Positions 1 to 7,016 are shown, counted from the stretch's first letter. The stretch: DNA of 10,138 nucleotides from an uncultured Aggregatibacter sp. (GCF_901873365.1 NZ_CABFLM010000084.1:1-10138); one strand, 5' to 3'. Notes: generated by a model not told the origin, from the letters alone. Numbers and translations: made by a program.

Positions 1-1
1 G

Positions 2-778
2 ATGTGTCTTTTCATGTTGACCTATTGTATGCGCGCGAGAAATCAACGTGATTTAAAGGTCTTCGACAAGATTATCGAACGTCCGAATGTGCGTACATTG
101 AGCAAGTTGCTGAAACTTGGGTTTCCTATCGCCATGGCGCTGTGTTGTGAAGTGGCGTTATTTGCATTGACTTCATTATTTCTATCACCACTTGGTGCTG
201 ATGTTGTAGCGAGCCACCAAATTGCCTTAAACACCAGCTCGTTTATCTTCATGTTGCCTATGTCGATTGGTATGGCTACGACGATCTTAGTCGGGCAACG
301 TTTAGGCGAAAAATCGCCACATGGGGCAAAACTGGTGTCTTATTCTGCATTGGCGGTCGGATTATCGGTTGCGATAGTCACTGCATTTTTAACAGTAATT
401 TTACGTGAGCATATTGCCGCCATTTTCGTGAAAGATGTTGAAGTCATCGCCATGGCTGGCACCTTATTATTAATTGCCGCGCTATACCAATTTTCCGACA
501 CAGTACAAGTGATTATTGGTGGCGTGTTGCGCGGTTATAAAGACACCAAAGCCATTTTATACATTACGTTATTTTGCTATTGGGTTGTCGGTATGCCACT
601 GGGTTACACGTTAGCGCGCACGGATCTTATCATTACCGGTGGTATTGCGGCGAAAGGGTTCTGGATTGCGTTTATTGTGAGTCTAACCTTAGCTGCCATT
701 TTATTGATTTATCGTCTCCGAAAAATTCAGCGATTACCTGATGACGTGCTGCTAGCGCGCTTGGAAAAATTGAAATAA
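2..778 (+). CDS. MATE family multidrug/Na+ antiporter, C-terminal part (NorM/MdtK/HmrM-like)
   Basis: An inner-membrane secondary transporter that, in this family, expels cationic drugs and dyes in exchange for Na+ or H+. The open frame enters from the left edge, so the first Met here is internal and roughly 200 N-terminal residues are missing (family length about 450-465). The 258 residues seen hold the end of TM6, a basic cytoplasmic linker, then six hydrophobic segments that fit TM7-TM12 of the C-lobe: about residues 41-65, 80-102, 111-134, 148-175, 184-205 and 220-242. Family-like stretches include GADVVASHQIALN, GMATTILVGQRLG and GVLRGYKDT. The C-terminus is a short charged cytoplasmic tail. 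A strong terminator follows within 6 bases, so it is not co-transcribed with the receptor gene downstream. The MATE family is clear; the exact orthologue (HmrM in H. influenzae) is inferred. Confidence 0.9.
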   Translation: MCLFMLTYCMRARNQRDLKVFDKIIERPNVRTLSKLLKLGFPIAMALCCEVALFALTSLFLSPLGADVVASHQIALNTSSFIFMLPMSIGMATTILVGQRLGEKSPHGAKLVSYSALAVGLSVAIVTAFLTVILREHIAAIFVKDVEVIAMAGTLLLIAALYQFSDTVQVIIGGVLRGYKDTKAILYITLFCYWVVGMPLGYTLARTDLIITGGIAAKGFWIAFIVSLTLAAILLIYRLRKIQRLPDDVLLARLEKLK

Positions 779-783
779 ACATC

Positions 784-812
784 AGCCTGTTACCTTTGTA
801 ACAGGCTTTTTT
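784..812 (+). terminator. Rho-independent terminator of the MATE gene
   Basis: A perfect 10-bp stem (AGCCTGTTAC / GTAACAGGCT) with a 4-base loop CTTT, followed by six T. It starts 5 bases after the stop codon, in the classical position, and separates the MATE gene from the iron-uptake unit. Confidence 0.93.
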
Positions 813-818
813 CATCTA

Positions 819-827
819 AAGTGCGGT
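819..827 (+). repeat. DNA uptake signal sequence (USS), plus orientation
   Basis: Exact AAGTGCGGT core, preceded by A and followed by two T-rich tracts (TTTTTT near 831, TTTTTTT near 842), as in the extended Haemophilus USS. It is intergenic, just past the MATE terminator. Known role in the family: preferred uptake of self DNA during natural transformation. Confidence 0.95.
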
Positions 828-857
828 TGTTTTTTAAGATGTTTTTTTAGCGCATTT

Positions 858-878
858 AAAAGAGAATAATTCTCTTTT
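858..878 (+). promoter_or_regulatory. Fur-box-like palindrome upstream of the siderophore receptor
   Basis: A perfect 21-bp inverted repeat centred on position 868, with core AGAGAATAATTCTCT. Against the Fur 7-1-7 model (TGATAAT N ATTATCA) each half site matches 5 of 7 positions with exact symmetry. It overlaps the expected -35 region of the receptor promoter, the right place for iron-dependent repression. Binding by Fur is inferred from sequence and from the receptor downstream; another dimeric repressor is possible. Confidence 0.7.
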
Positions 879-903
879 TCAGCTAAAACTTTTCAGCTAT
901 ACT
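875..903 (+). promoter_or_regulatory. Probable promoter of the siderophore receptor gene
   Basis: The -10 element TATACT lies at 898-903 and a weak T-rich -35 (TTTTTC) at 875-880, 17 bp apart. The predicted start point is near 910, leaving a leader of about 25 bases before the ATG at 936. The weak -35 overlaps the Fur-like palindrome. A 10-base direct repeat TTTTCAGCTA (876-885 and 890-899) spans the spacer. Confidence 0.55.
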
Positions 904-935
904 GTCGCCGTTTTTTGACTCGAAAAGGTAATGTT

Positions 936-3167
936 ATGAAATTTAAATTAAGCGTGATTTCCACCGCACTTTTAACGGCGGTATCCATGTCTGCTTATGC
1001 GGAAGAAAAAGCGGAAAATCTTGAACAAATCACTGTTGAAGATACCGGCATTAAGCAAAACGGTTATCAAACCACCGGGACCTCTGTGGTCTCAAAAGCC
1101 GAAGTGCCTGTGCTGGATACACCGAACACGGTCAATATTCTTTCCACCCAATTATTAAAAGATCGCAAACCCGAATCTTTAATTGATGCGCTTTACAATG
1201 TGAGTGGCGTTAGTCAAGCCAATACCTTAGGCGGCATGTTCGATTCCATTCAAAAACGCGGTTTTGGCGGCAATCGTGATAATTCGATTATGCGTAACGG
1301 CTTGCAAGCCGGCCCTGCCAAGAACTTTAGTGCCACCACGGAAACCGTCGAAGTCTTAAAAGGCCCGGCCTCTGTGCTTTATGGTATTCAAGATCCGGGC
1401 GGTGTCGTCAATATCATTACCAAAAAACCGCAACAAACGCCGAAATATGTCGTGGGCGGCACATTGGGAAATCATAGTTTGTGGGGAACACAAGTGGATT
1501 TCACCGGCGGCTTAGGCAATGGCTTTGCTTATCGTTTTATTTATGACAAACAAGAAAAGAATTATTGGCGTAACTTCGGCAAAATTAAAAACACCACTTA
1601 CGCGCCTTCTCTTTCTTGGGAAAATGACACCACCAAAGTCTTGGTGGCGTATGAACATAAAGATATTCTTGAGCCGTTTGATCGTGGGACGAATTTATTA
1701 ACGGCGACAAATTCTCTGCCAAATATTCCGGTCTCCCGTCGTTTAGATGAACCGAATAATGAAACCACGGCAAAAACCGATAACATTGATTTTAAAGTTG
1801 AGCATAAGCTTAACGATAACTGGAAGTTGAACGCCGGTTATAACTATGCCCGTTATGAATATTTCTATAATCAAGCGCGTATTTCGAATATTAATGTGGC
1901 AGATACACCGATCCCTGCGGTTAAAAATAAAAAGGGCGTGATCACCTCTCCGGAATTAAAAGCACGTCATGTACGCCGAGCCATTGAGCAACAACAAGGT
2001 GATCAACGCGTGCATAGCGGCACATTAAATATCGTGGGTGAATTCGGTATTGGTGAGATTGGTAACCGTTTTGTCGCCGGTGTGGATGTGATGCGTAATA
2101 TTCGTGAGATTGGTCCAATTTATAACCAAGGCATCATGGATTCTGACCTCAGCATTGATCATCCAAACTATACTAATCCTGTGGCGCAGAAGAAAAACGG
2201 CAACGGTAATGCCTATCAATATAACCATCTAAAAACCCTTGGCGTTTATGTTCAGGATACAGCCTATTTAACGGATAGCGTTATTGTTACCGGTGGTTTG
2301 CGTTATGAATATTTTGACCAATTTGCCGGTCGCCATTGCTTAAATGCGGCGAATTGTGATCTGTCAAAAGGGCAAAACTTAACGAAGACCGCTAATACAG
2401 ATCAACATGATGGCAAATTGTTGTATCAACTAGGCGCGGTATATAAATTCACGCCGAATATCGCGACCTTTGCCAACTATGCGGAATCTTTCCGTCCGCA
2501 AATGAGTGTGGCTACTCCGGTGAACAGCGATTTGAAACCGGAACAAGGTAAATCCATTGAAATGGGGGCGAAGTATGAAAATGCTGATTTTAACGCTATG
2601 GTGTCTTTATTTAATATTAATAAACGCAATGTGGCAGAAGCGGTGGGTAGCGGCGCTAATGCCGAATTAAATATCGTCGGCAAACAACGTTCCCGCGGTG
2701 TGGAATTTGACTTAAATGGTCAACTTACCGATCAGTTGAGCGTGGCGGCGAACTATACTTACACCAAAGTGAAATCCTTAGAAAATGAAAGATACCCTGA
2801 CGCAGTGAATCAACAGCTTTCCGGCGTCCCGAAACATCAATCCTCTTTATTTTTAGCCTATAATGTGGGCGAATTTAATTTCGGCAATATCCGTGTTGGC
2901 GGTGGCGCTCGTTATTTGGGCGCTTGGTATGCCTATACAAATAACTACGCGAAATCGTATAAAATTCCACACGCCGTAGTGTATGACGCCTTCATTGCCT
3001 ACGATACCAAAATCTCCGGCAAGAAAGTATCATTCCAACTTAACGGTAAAAACTTAACGGATAAAACCTATTTCCCATCCACTTCGGGTAATGCAACAAA
3101 CACGCTGATTCCGGTGGCGTTGGGTTATGGACGTGAGTTTATCTTTAATACCAAAGTGGAATTCTAA
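936..3167 (+). CDS. TonB-dependent siderophore receptor (outer membrane)
   Basis: An outer-membrane 22-strand barrel with an N-terminal plug, predicted to import a ferric siderophore using TonB/ExbBD energy. I chose ATG 936 (743 aa): AAAGG lies 8 bases upstream, and the protein then opens with a normal signal peptide, residues 1-22, ending AYA before EEK. An upstream in-frame TTG at 915 would spoil that. A TonB-box-like EQITVE sits at residues 30-35. The plug spans about 50-165 and carries the conserved VEVLKGPASVLYG (138-150) and GGVVNIITKKP (155-165). The rest is barrel with alternating aromatic strands and the usual C-terminal Phe. C468 and C474 form a possible small disulfide loop, probably extracellular. 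Architecture fits the TonB-siderophore family (TIGR01783); the ligand cannot be read. The gene is intact and under a Fur-like site. I recall the H. influenzae Rd counterpart (HI1466 region) as disrupted. Confidence 0.92.
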   Translation: MKFKLSVISTALLTAVSMSAYAEEKAENLEQITVEDTGIKQNGYQTTGTSVVSKAEVPVLDTPNTVNILSTQLLKDRKPESLIDALYNVSGVSQANTLGGMFDSIQKRGFGGNRDNSIMRNGLQAGPAKNFSATTETVEVLKGPASVLYGIQDPGGVVNIITKKPQQTPKYVVGGTLGNHSLWGTQVDFTGGLGNGFAYRFIYDKQEKNYWRNFGKIKNTTYAPSLSWENDTTKVLVAYEHKDILEPFDRGTNLLTATNSLPNIPVSRRLDEPNNETTAKTDNIDFKVEHKLNDNWKLNAGYNYARYEYFYNQARISNINVADTPIPAVKNKKGVITSPELKARHVRRAIEQQQGDQRVHSGTLNIVGEFGIGEIGNRFVAGVDVMRNIREIGPIYNQGIMDSDLSIDHPNYTNPVAQKKNGNGNAYQYNHLKTLGVYVQDTAYLTDSVIVTGGLRYEYFDQFAGRHCLNAANCDLSKGQNLTKTANTDQHDGKLLYQLGAVYKFTPNIATFANYAESFRPQMSVATPVNSDLKPEQGKSIEMGAKYENADFNAMVSLFNINKRNVAEAVGSGANAELNIVGKQRSRGVEFDLNGQLTDQLSVAANYTYTKVKSLENERYPDAVNQQLSGVPKHQSSLFLAYNVGEFNFGNIRVGGGARYLGAWYAYTNNYAKSYKIPHAVVYDAFIAYDTKISGKKVSFQLNGKNLTDKTYFPSTSGNATNTLIPVALGYGREFIFNTKVEF
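963..971 (-). repeat. USS, minus orientation, inside the receptor signal peptide
   Basis: Exact ACCGCACTT, in frame as Thr-Ala-Leu (residues 10-12) in the hydrophobic core of the signal peptide. The USS is accommodated where its translation suits a signal sequence. Confidence 0.93.
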
Positions 3168-3185
3168 TTAAATACTTTCATCCCT

Positions 3186-3212
3186 AAAGGGCGTTTAACG
3201 CCCTTTCTTTTT
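3186..3212 (+). terminator. Hairpin terminator/attenuator between receptor and ABC transporter
   Basis: An 8-bp perfect stem (AAAGGGCG / CGCCCTTT) with loop TTTAA, then C and five T. It begins 18 bases after the receptor stop and ends 10 bases before the ATG of the next gene. No separate promoter for that gene is obvious in the short gap. The likely effect is partial termination, giving more receptor than transporter mRNA. Confidence 0.8.
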
Positions 3213-3222
3213 GGATATTCAA

Positions 3223-4968
3223 ATGGATTGGCAAACAGAAGTTAATAATAGTTTCTCTTGGATTTTGACCGCACTTTTGGGCGTATCGGCGGTGTTGGCT
3301 GTATTGGCATTGGCGCTTAAACGAACAGACTTTGGACAACGCTTTTGGCTGATTACACAACCTTGCGTGCAAACCTCATCAGCATACAAAATTATCGGTT
3401 TGCTTTTATTGTTACTGACCTTGATTTTGCTGGAAGTGCGAATCAGCGTGCTGAATTCCTTTTTCTATAACGGGCTTTATACCTCGTTACAAGAACAAAA
3501 AGCCGATGCCTTTTGGTTTTTTGCCGGGCTGAATGCCTTGTTGGTGATGTTCAAAATCGTGCATTCCATTATCAATTATTTCGTACGCCAGCTGTTTGAA
3601 ATTCGGTGGTTAGAAAAACTCAATAATGAAATGCTGGTGCGTTGGTTGCGCCATAAAAATTATTATCGTCTGAAATACGAAAAAGAATTGCCGGATAACA
3701 TCGATCAACGTATCGAACAAGATGCCCGCGAATTTATTGGCGGCACGGTTACCATGCTGCAAGGCTTGATTAATTCCGTGATGTCCACCATTGAATTTAC
3801 GATTATTCTGTGGGGCTTGTCAGGGATATTGGTGTTGCTCGGCGTGCCGATTCCGAAAGGCGTGGTGTTCTTTATTTATATTTTTATCATTGTCGCCACC
3901 GCACTTTCCGTTTGGATTGGGCACCCGCTGATTAAATTGAATTTTGATAAAGAACGATTGAACGGGGATTACCGTTATTCCTTAATTCGCGTGCGTGATA
4001 ACGCAGAAAGTATTGCATTTTACGATGGTGAAATAAAAGAGCGGTCAAATTTACAAGCGAAATTTCACGCTATCATTCACAACCGTTGGGTGATTGTGCG
4101 CCGTATGTTGGGGTTGGATGGGTTTAATACCGGCGTGACGCAAATTGCTATGATTCTACCGCTCATGTTGCAAGCGCCGCGTTTCTTTGCCGGACAGGTG
4201 AAATTAGGCGATATGCACCAAACGGTGCAAGCCTTCAATCGTCTTATGCGGGCGTTGTCTTTCTTTCGTTTGTTCTATGAAGAATTCACGCTGTATCAAG
4301 CGCGCTTAAACCGTTTGTATGGTTTTTTTACCAAATTAGACGAATTGGACGGCACGGACATTCATCAACCGGTGGAGTGTTCTCATCGGGTGTTATTGCA
4401 TCATTTCGGGATTAAAGACGGCAACGGAAAAGTCTTGTTGAAGGATTTGAACGTGGATTTGCAAAATGGCGATGCTTTGCTCATTCAAGGTCCGTCAGGC
4501 GCAGGAAAAACCTCGTTACTTAAAGCCATTGCGGGGATTTATCCGTTTGATACGGAAGGTCGGGTAGAGCGTCCATGTAGCAACAGTCTGTTTCTGCCAC
4601 AACGCCCGTATATGCCGCAAGGCACGTTACGTGAGGCCATTTGCTATCCGAATATTGAGCCTAAACGTGGCGAATTGGAGTTGGCAATGGAGCAGTGCCG
4701 TTTGAGCAAATACATTCCGTCTCTTAACGAATCCAACGATTGGCAAGCTATTCTTTCGCCGGGAGAATTGCAACGGGTGGCGTTTATCCGCATTCTTCTG
4801 ATGCAACCCGATGTGATTTTTTTAGACGAAACCACATCGGCACTGGACGAACCGACGGAAGAATTGTTGTATAAAATCATCCGCAGCCGCTTCCCAAACA
4901 TGATTATTCTCAGTGTCGGTCATCGTTGCACGTTGCAACAGTTTCATAATAAGCAGTTAGCACTGTAA
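3223..4968 (+). CDS. SbmA/YddA-type ABC transporter, membrane domain fused to ATPase
   Basis: An inner-membrane half-transporter of 581 aa, expected to dimerise. The N-terminal part (about 1-340) is an ABC_membrane_2 (SbmA/BacA-like) domain with several hydrophobic segments, the motif DNIDQRIEQD at 158-167 and a NAESIAFYDGE stretch. The C-terminal ATPase has Walker A GPSGAGKT (423-430), a Q-loop in LPQRPYMPQG, signature LSPGELQR (511-518), Walker B VIFLDE (531-536) and switch His567. The start is uncertain: ATG 3223 has a weak GGA 7 bases upstream; TTG 3211 adds four residues but lies in the terminator T-run. Relatives include E. coli YddA (beside receptor gene yddB), mycobacterial Rv1819c and, as I recall, HI1467. 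The fold is exporter-like, yet several relatives import peptides or cobalamin, so import of the receptor's ligand is plausible; substrate and direction are inferred. Confidence 0.9.
   Translation: MDWQTEVNNSFSWILTALLGVSAVLAVLALALKRTDFGQRFWLITQPCVQTSSAYKIIGLLLLLLTLILLEVRISVLNSFFYNGLYTSLQEQKADAFWFFAGLNALLVMFKIVHSIINYFVRQLFEIRWLEKLNNEMLVRWLRHKNYYRLKYEKELPDNIDQRIEQDAREFIGGTVTMLQGLINSVMSTIEFTIILWGLSGILVLLGVPIPKGVVFFIYIFIIVATALSVWIGHPLIKLNFDKERLNGDYRYSLIRVRDNAESIAFYDGEIKERSNLQAKFHAIIHNRWVIVRRMLGLDGFNTGVTQIAMILPLMLQAPRFFAGQVKLGDMHQTVQAFNRLMRALSFFRLFYEEFTLYQARLNRLYGFFTKLDELDGTDIHQPVECSHRVLLHHFGIKDGNGKVLLKDLNVDLQNGDALLIQGPSGAGKTSLLKAIAGIYPFDTEGRVERPCSNSLFLPQRPYMPQGTLREAICYPNIEPKRGELELAMEQCRLSKYIPSLNESNDWQAILSPGELQRVAFIRILLMQPDVIFLDETTSALDEPTEELLYKIIRSRFPNMIILSVGHRCTLQQFHNKQLAL
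3268..3276 (-). repeat. USS, minus orientation, inside the ABC transporter gene
   Basis: Exact ACCGCACTT, followed by TT, encoding Thr-Ala-Leu in the first transmembrane segment. It is the second USS in this window that falls in a hydrophobic N-terminal segment in this reading frame. Confidence 0.93.
3898..3906 (-). repeat. USS, minus orientation, inside the ABC transporter gene
   Basis: Exact ACCGCACTT, again read as Thr-Ala-Leu, within a hydrophobic segment (IIVATALSVWIG) of the membrane domain. Confidence 0.93.
4037..4045 (+). repeat. Degenerate USS (one mismatch) in the ABC transporter gene
   Basis: AAGAGCGGT differs from the core at one base (A for T at position 4) but keeps the CAAATTT tail often seen after Haemophilus USS. 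It is probably a decayed or forming uptake site. Confidence 0.5.
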
Positions 4969-4994
4969 AGGCGCTAAAAGTGCGGTGCTTTTTT
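4967..4994 (+). terminator. Possible terminator of the ABC transporter gene, containing a USS
   Basis: Arms 4967-4974 (AAAGGCGC) and 4985-4992 (GTGCTTTT) can pair over 8 bp with two G-T wobbles and a 10-base loop, followed by further T to 4994. It overlaps the stop codon. The stem is weak; the placement and T-run are the main support. Confidence 0.4.
4978..4986 (+). repeat. USS, plus orientation, just after the ABC transporter gene
   Basis: Exact AAGTGCGGT core preceded by AA and followed by a T-run, forming the loop and right arm of the possible terminator at 4967-4994. Confidence 0.95.
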
Positions 4995-5026
4995 AAGCCA
5001 AATGAATAAAACACAGAAGAAACAGG

Positions 5027-5052
5027 TTCCCTTTTTCGCTAGAAAAAGGGAA
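5027..5052. other. Perfect 11-bp hairpin between convergent transcripts
   Basis: TTCCCTTTTTC (5027-5037) and GAAAAAGGGAA (5042-5052) pair perfectly around a GCTA loop. No T-run follows on the plus strand, so it is not a standard terminator there. It lies between the plus-strand transporter gene and the minus-strand tRNA terminator, and could act as an mRNA 3' stabiliser or a back-up transcription block. Confidence 0.55.
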
Positions 5053-5071
5053 ACGAAGAAAAATTAAGCAT

Positions 5072-5100
5072 AAAAAAATCCCCCGCAAAAGCGAGAGATT
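5072..5100 (-). terminator. Rho-independent terminator of tRNA-Gly
   Basis: On the minus strand, AATCTCTCGC pairs with GCGGGGGATT over 10 bp (two G-T pairs) around a TTTT loop and is followed by a run of T. It begins 7 bases past the tRNA 3' end, so the tRNA ends its own transcript here. Confidence 0.88.
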
Positions 5101-5107
5101 GTGAATT

Positions 5108-5183
<76 letters not shown>

Positions 5184-5208
5184 ATTCACATCAAATGAAT
5201 GAGACGGC

Positions 5209-5236
5209 ATTATACGAATATTTTTGGACAGTGCAA
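5209..5236 (-). promoter_or_regulatory. Strong promoter of tRNA-Gly with GC-rich discriminator
   Basis: Read on the minus strand: -35 TTGCAC (5231-5236), 16-bp spacer, perfect -10 TATAAT (5209-5214), then a GCCGTC discriminator up to a start near 5202. A GC-rich discriminator next to the start point is typical of stringently controlled stable-RNA promoters. The 5' leader would be about 19 nt. Confidence 0.88.
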
Positions 5237-5281
5237 GTATAAAATCAGGAAAATGATTTACTTGTTTATATATTCGTCGAT

Positions 5282-5830
5282 TTAGTCCATCTTTAAAAAA
5301 TGTTCGCGATAGTAAGCGAGTTCTTTGATGGATTCGCGAATATCGTCTAATGCCAAATGGGTGTTTTGTTTACTAAAGCCGTCCAGAATTTCCGGTTTCC
5401 AGCGGGCGGCTAATTCTTTTAATGTACTGACATCAAGATGGCGATAGTGGAAGTAGTCTGCAAGCTCCGGCATATATTTAAAGAGAAAGCGTTTGTCTTG
5501 TGCCACACTGTTGCCACAAATCGGTGATACCCCTTTCGGCACGTATTTCTTGAGAAAATCTAAGGTTTGTAATTCGGCGGCGCGTTCGGTTAATTTGCTG
5601 TTTTTAACGCGTTCAACCAGCCCATTGGCGGTGTGGGTTTTCACGCACCAGTCGCTCATTTTATTGAGTAATTCATCCGATTGGTGGATGGCGAGTACCG
5701 GCCCTTCGGCAAGAATATTTAAATTTTTATCGGTCACAATGGTTGCGATTTCAATAATGCGTTCTTTTTCCGGATCTAAGCCTGTCATTTCAAGATCAAT
5801 CCAGATCAGATTTTGTTTATCTAATGTCAT
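5282..5830 (-). CDS. orn: Oligoribonuclease (3'-5' exoribonuclease of 2-5-nt RNAs)
   Basis: A cytoplasmic DEDDh exonuclease that degrades di- to penta-ribonucleotides, including the linear pGpG left from c-di-GMP turnover, to mononucleotides; it is essential in E. coli. The 182 residues match the family length (about 181). All catalytic positions are present: D12 and E14 in WIDLEMTG, D112 in GNSVAQDKRF, and H158 and D163 in HLALDDIRES. HYRHLDVST (128-136) is the usual motif around the active-site edge. The ATG at 5830 aligns with the E. coli start; a possible AGGA lies 11 bases upstream, somewhat far. It is transcribed away from rsgA across a 72-bp gap, with tRNA-Gly downstream on the same strand. 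The family call is secure. Confidence 0.97.
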   Translation of the reverse strand: MTLDKQNLIWIDLEMTGLDPEKERIIEIATIVTDKNLNILAEGPVLAIHQSDELLNKMSDWCVKTHTANGLVERVKNSKLTERAAELQTLDFLKKYVPKGVSPICGNSVAQDKRFLFKYMPELADYFHYRHLDVSTLKELAARWKPEILDGFSKQNTHLALDDIRESIKELAYYREHFLKMD

Positions 5831-5862
5831 TATATAAGGTATCCTATGCGAAAATTTTCCTT

Positions 5863-5868
5863 ATTCTA
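5863..5868 (-). promoter_or_regulatory. Possible -10 element of orn
   Basis: TAGAAT on the minus strand (5 of 6 to TATAAT) would start transcription near 5855, about 25 bases before the orn ATG. No good -35 is seen at the usual distance, so this is tentative. Confidence 0.35.
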
Positions 5869-5890
5869 GCGAAAAACGCGAGAAAAAACG

Positions 5891-5899
5891 ACCGCACTT
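5891..5899 (-). repeat. USS, minus orientation, in the ribosome-binding position of rsgA
   Basis: Exact ACCGCACTT ending 3 bases before the rsgA ATG (5903). It fills the place where a Shine-Dalgarno sequence would be, and no purine-rich alternative is seen nearby. Confidence 0.95.
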
Positions 5900-5902
5900 T
5901 GT

Positions 5903-6943
5903 ATGAGTAAACCCAAATTAACGCAAAATCAAAAACGCCGAATTCAATCCAATAATAATAAGGTATTACATCGCCATCAGAAGAAAGACATTGATTGGCA
6001 GGATGATATGCTGGGCGATTCGCAGGAGGGTTTGGTCGTCACGCGCTATGCCCGTCATGCGGATGTGGAAAATACGCAAGGCGAGATTTTTCGTTGTAAC
6101 TTGCGTCGTACATTAGCGAGCGTTGTTGTAGGGGATCGCGTGATCTGGCGACAAGGTAATGAGCAGTTGCAAGGTGTAAATGGCGTGATTGAGGGGGTTC
6201 ATCCGCGCAAAAATGAAATTTCTCGTCCGGATTATTACGACGGCATTAAAGTTATTGCTGCTAACATTGATCGCATCATCATTATTTCTTCCGTATTGCC
6301 GAGTTTGTCGTTGAATATTATTGATCGTTATTTGGTGGTATGCGAAGAAGCCAACATTGAGCCCATTATTGTGTTGAATAAAGCCGATATGCTGACGGAA
6401 GAACAATGGCAAGACGTGGATTCACAGCTGAAAATTTATCGTGATATTGGCTATCAAACGCTGATGGTTTCGGCACAAAATAAAAAAAATCTGGAAAAAC
6501 TGACCGCACTTTTATCGGATGGCGTGTCTATTTTTGTGGGGCAATCCGGTGTAGGAAAATCCAGTTTGATTAATGCCGTTTTGCCGAATGTGGCGGCGCT
6601 GGTCGGGGAAATTAGTTCAACCTCGGGTCTTGGACAACACACCACGACCTCTTCTCGTTTATATCATTTACCGCAGGGTGGTAGTTTAATTGATTCACCG
6701 GGCATCCGTGAATTTGGTTTGTGGCATTTGGAAGATGAGCAGATTACAAAAGGTTATCGAGAATTCCAAACGGTGCTAGGGACTTGTAAGTTTCGTGATT
6801 GTAAGCATTTAAATGATCCGGGATGTGCCTTACGTCAGGCGGTAGAAGAAGGCAAAATCAGTGCCGTTCGTTATGAAAATTATCATCGTTTGTTAACCAG
6901 TAAAAAAGAAATGAAATCGCAGCGCCATTTTTCTGCTGAATAA
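5903..6943 (+). CDS. rsgA: Ribosome small-subunit-dependent GTPase RsgA (YjeQ/EngC)
   Basis: A GTPase that binds the 30S subunit late in assembly and tests the decoding site; 30S subunits stimulate its GTP hydrolysis. The 346-aa protein has the family layout: a basic N-terminal tail (MSKPKLTQNQKRR), an OB-fold of about residues 40-105, a circularly permuted GTPase in which G4 NKAD (159-162) precedes G1 GQSGVGKS (213-220) and G3 DSPG (264-267), and a zinc knuckle with C295, C300, H302 and C308. The ATG at 5903 aligns with the E. coli start but has no Shine-Dalgarno; a USS occupies that place. A second USS lies inside the gene at 6503. It is divergent from orn. No convincing terminator is seen after it, so some read-through towards ptsH is possible. 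Confidence 0.97.
   Translation: MSKPKLTQNQKRRIQSNNNKVLHRHQKKDIDWQDDMLGDSQEGLVVTRYARHADVENTQGEIFRCNLRRTLASVVVGDRVIWRQGNEQLQGVNGVIEGVHPRKNEISRPDYYDGIKVIAANIDRIIIISSVLPSLSLNIIDRYLVVCEEANIEPIIVLNKADMLTEEQWQDVDSQLKIYRDIGYQTLMVSAQNKKNLEKLTALLSDGVSIFVGQSGVGKSSLINAVLPNVAALVGEISSTSGLGQHTTTSSRLYHLPQGGSLIDSPGIREFGLWHLEDEQITKGYREFQTVLGTCKFRDCKHLNDPGCALRQAVEEGKISAVRYENYHRLLTSKKEMKSQRHFSAE
6503..6511 (-). repeat. USS, minus orientation, inside rsgA
   Basis: Exact ACCGCACTT followed by TT, encoding Thr201-Ala202-Leu203 just before the G1 loop of RsgA, in a variable linker. Confidence 0.93.
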
Positions 6944-7016
6944 GTCAATGTCAGCCACTTCTTTTGCGCAAAACCTTGTTAAATTTTGGTTAATAAATTA
7001 AACTTTGACGTCGTTT

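Noticed and set aside
5493..5837. Plus-strand frame of 114 codons antisense to orn
   Set aside because: All Orn catalytic motifs are intact on the minus strand and the antisense product is unlike any known protein.
7005..7010. TTGACG as a -35 for ptsH
   Set aside because: No acceptable -10 lies 16-18 bp downstream; the spot would fall in the CRP site.
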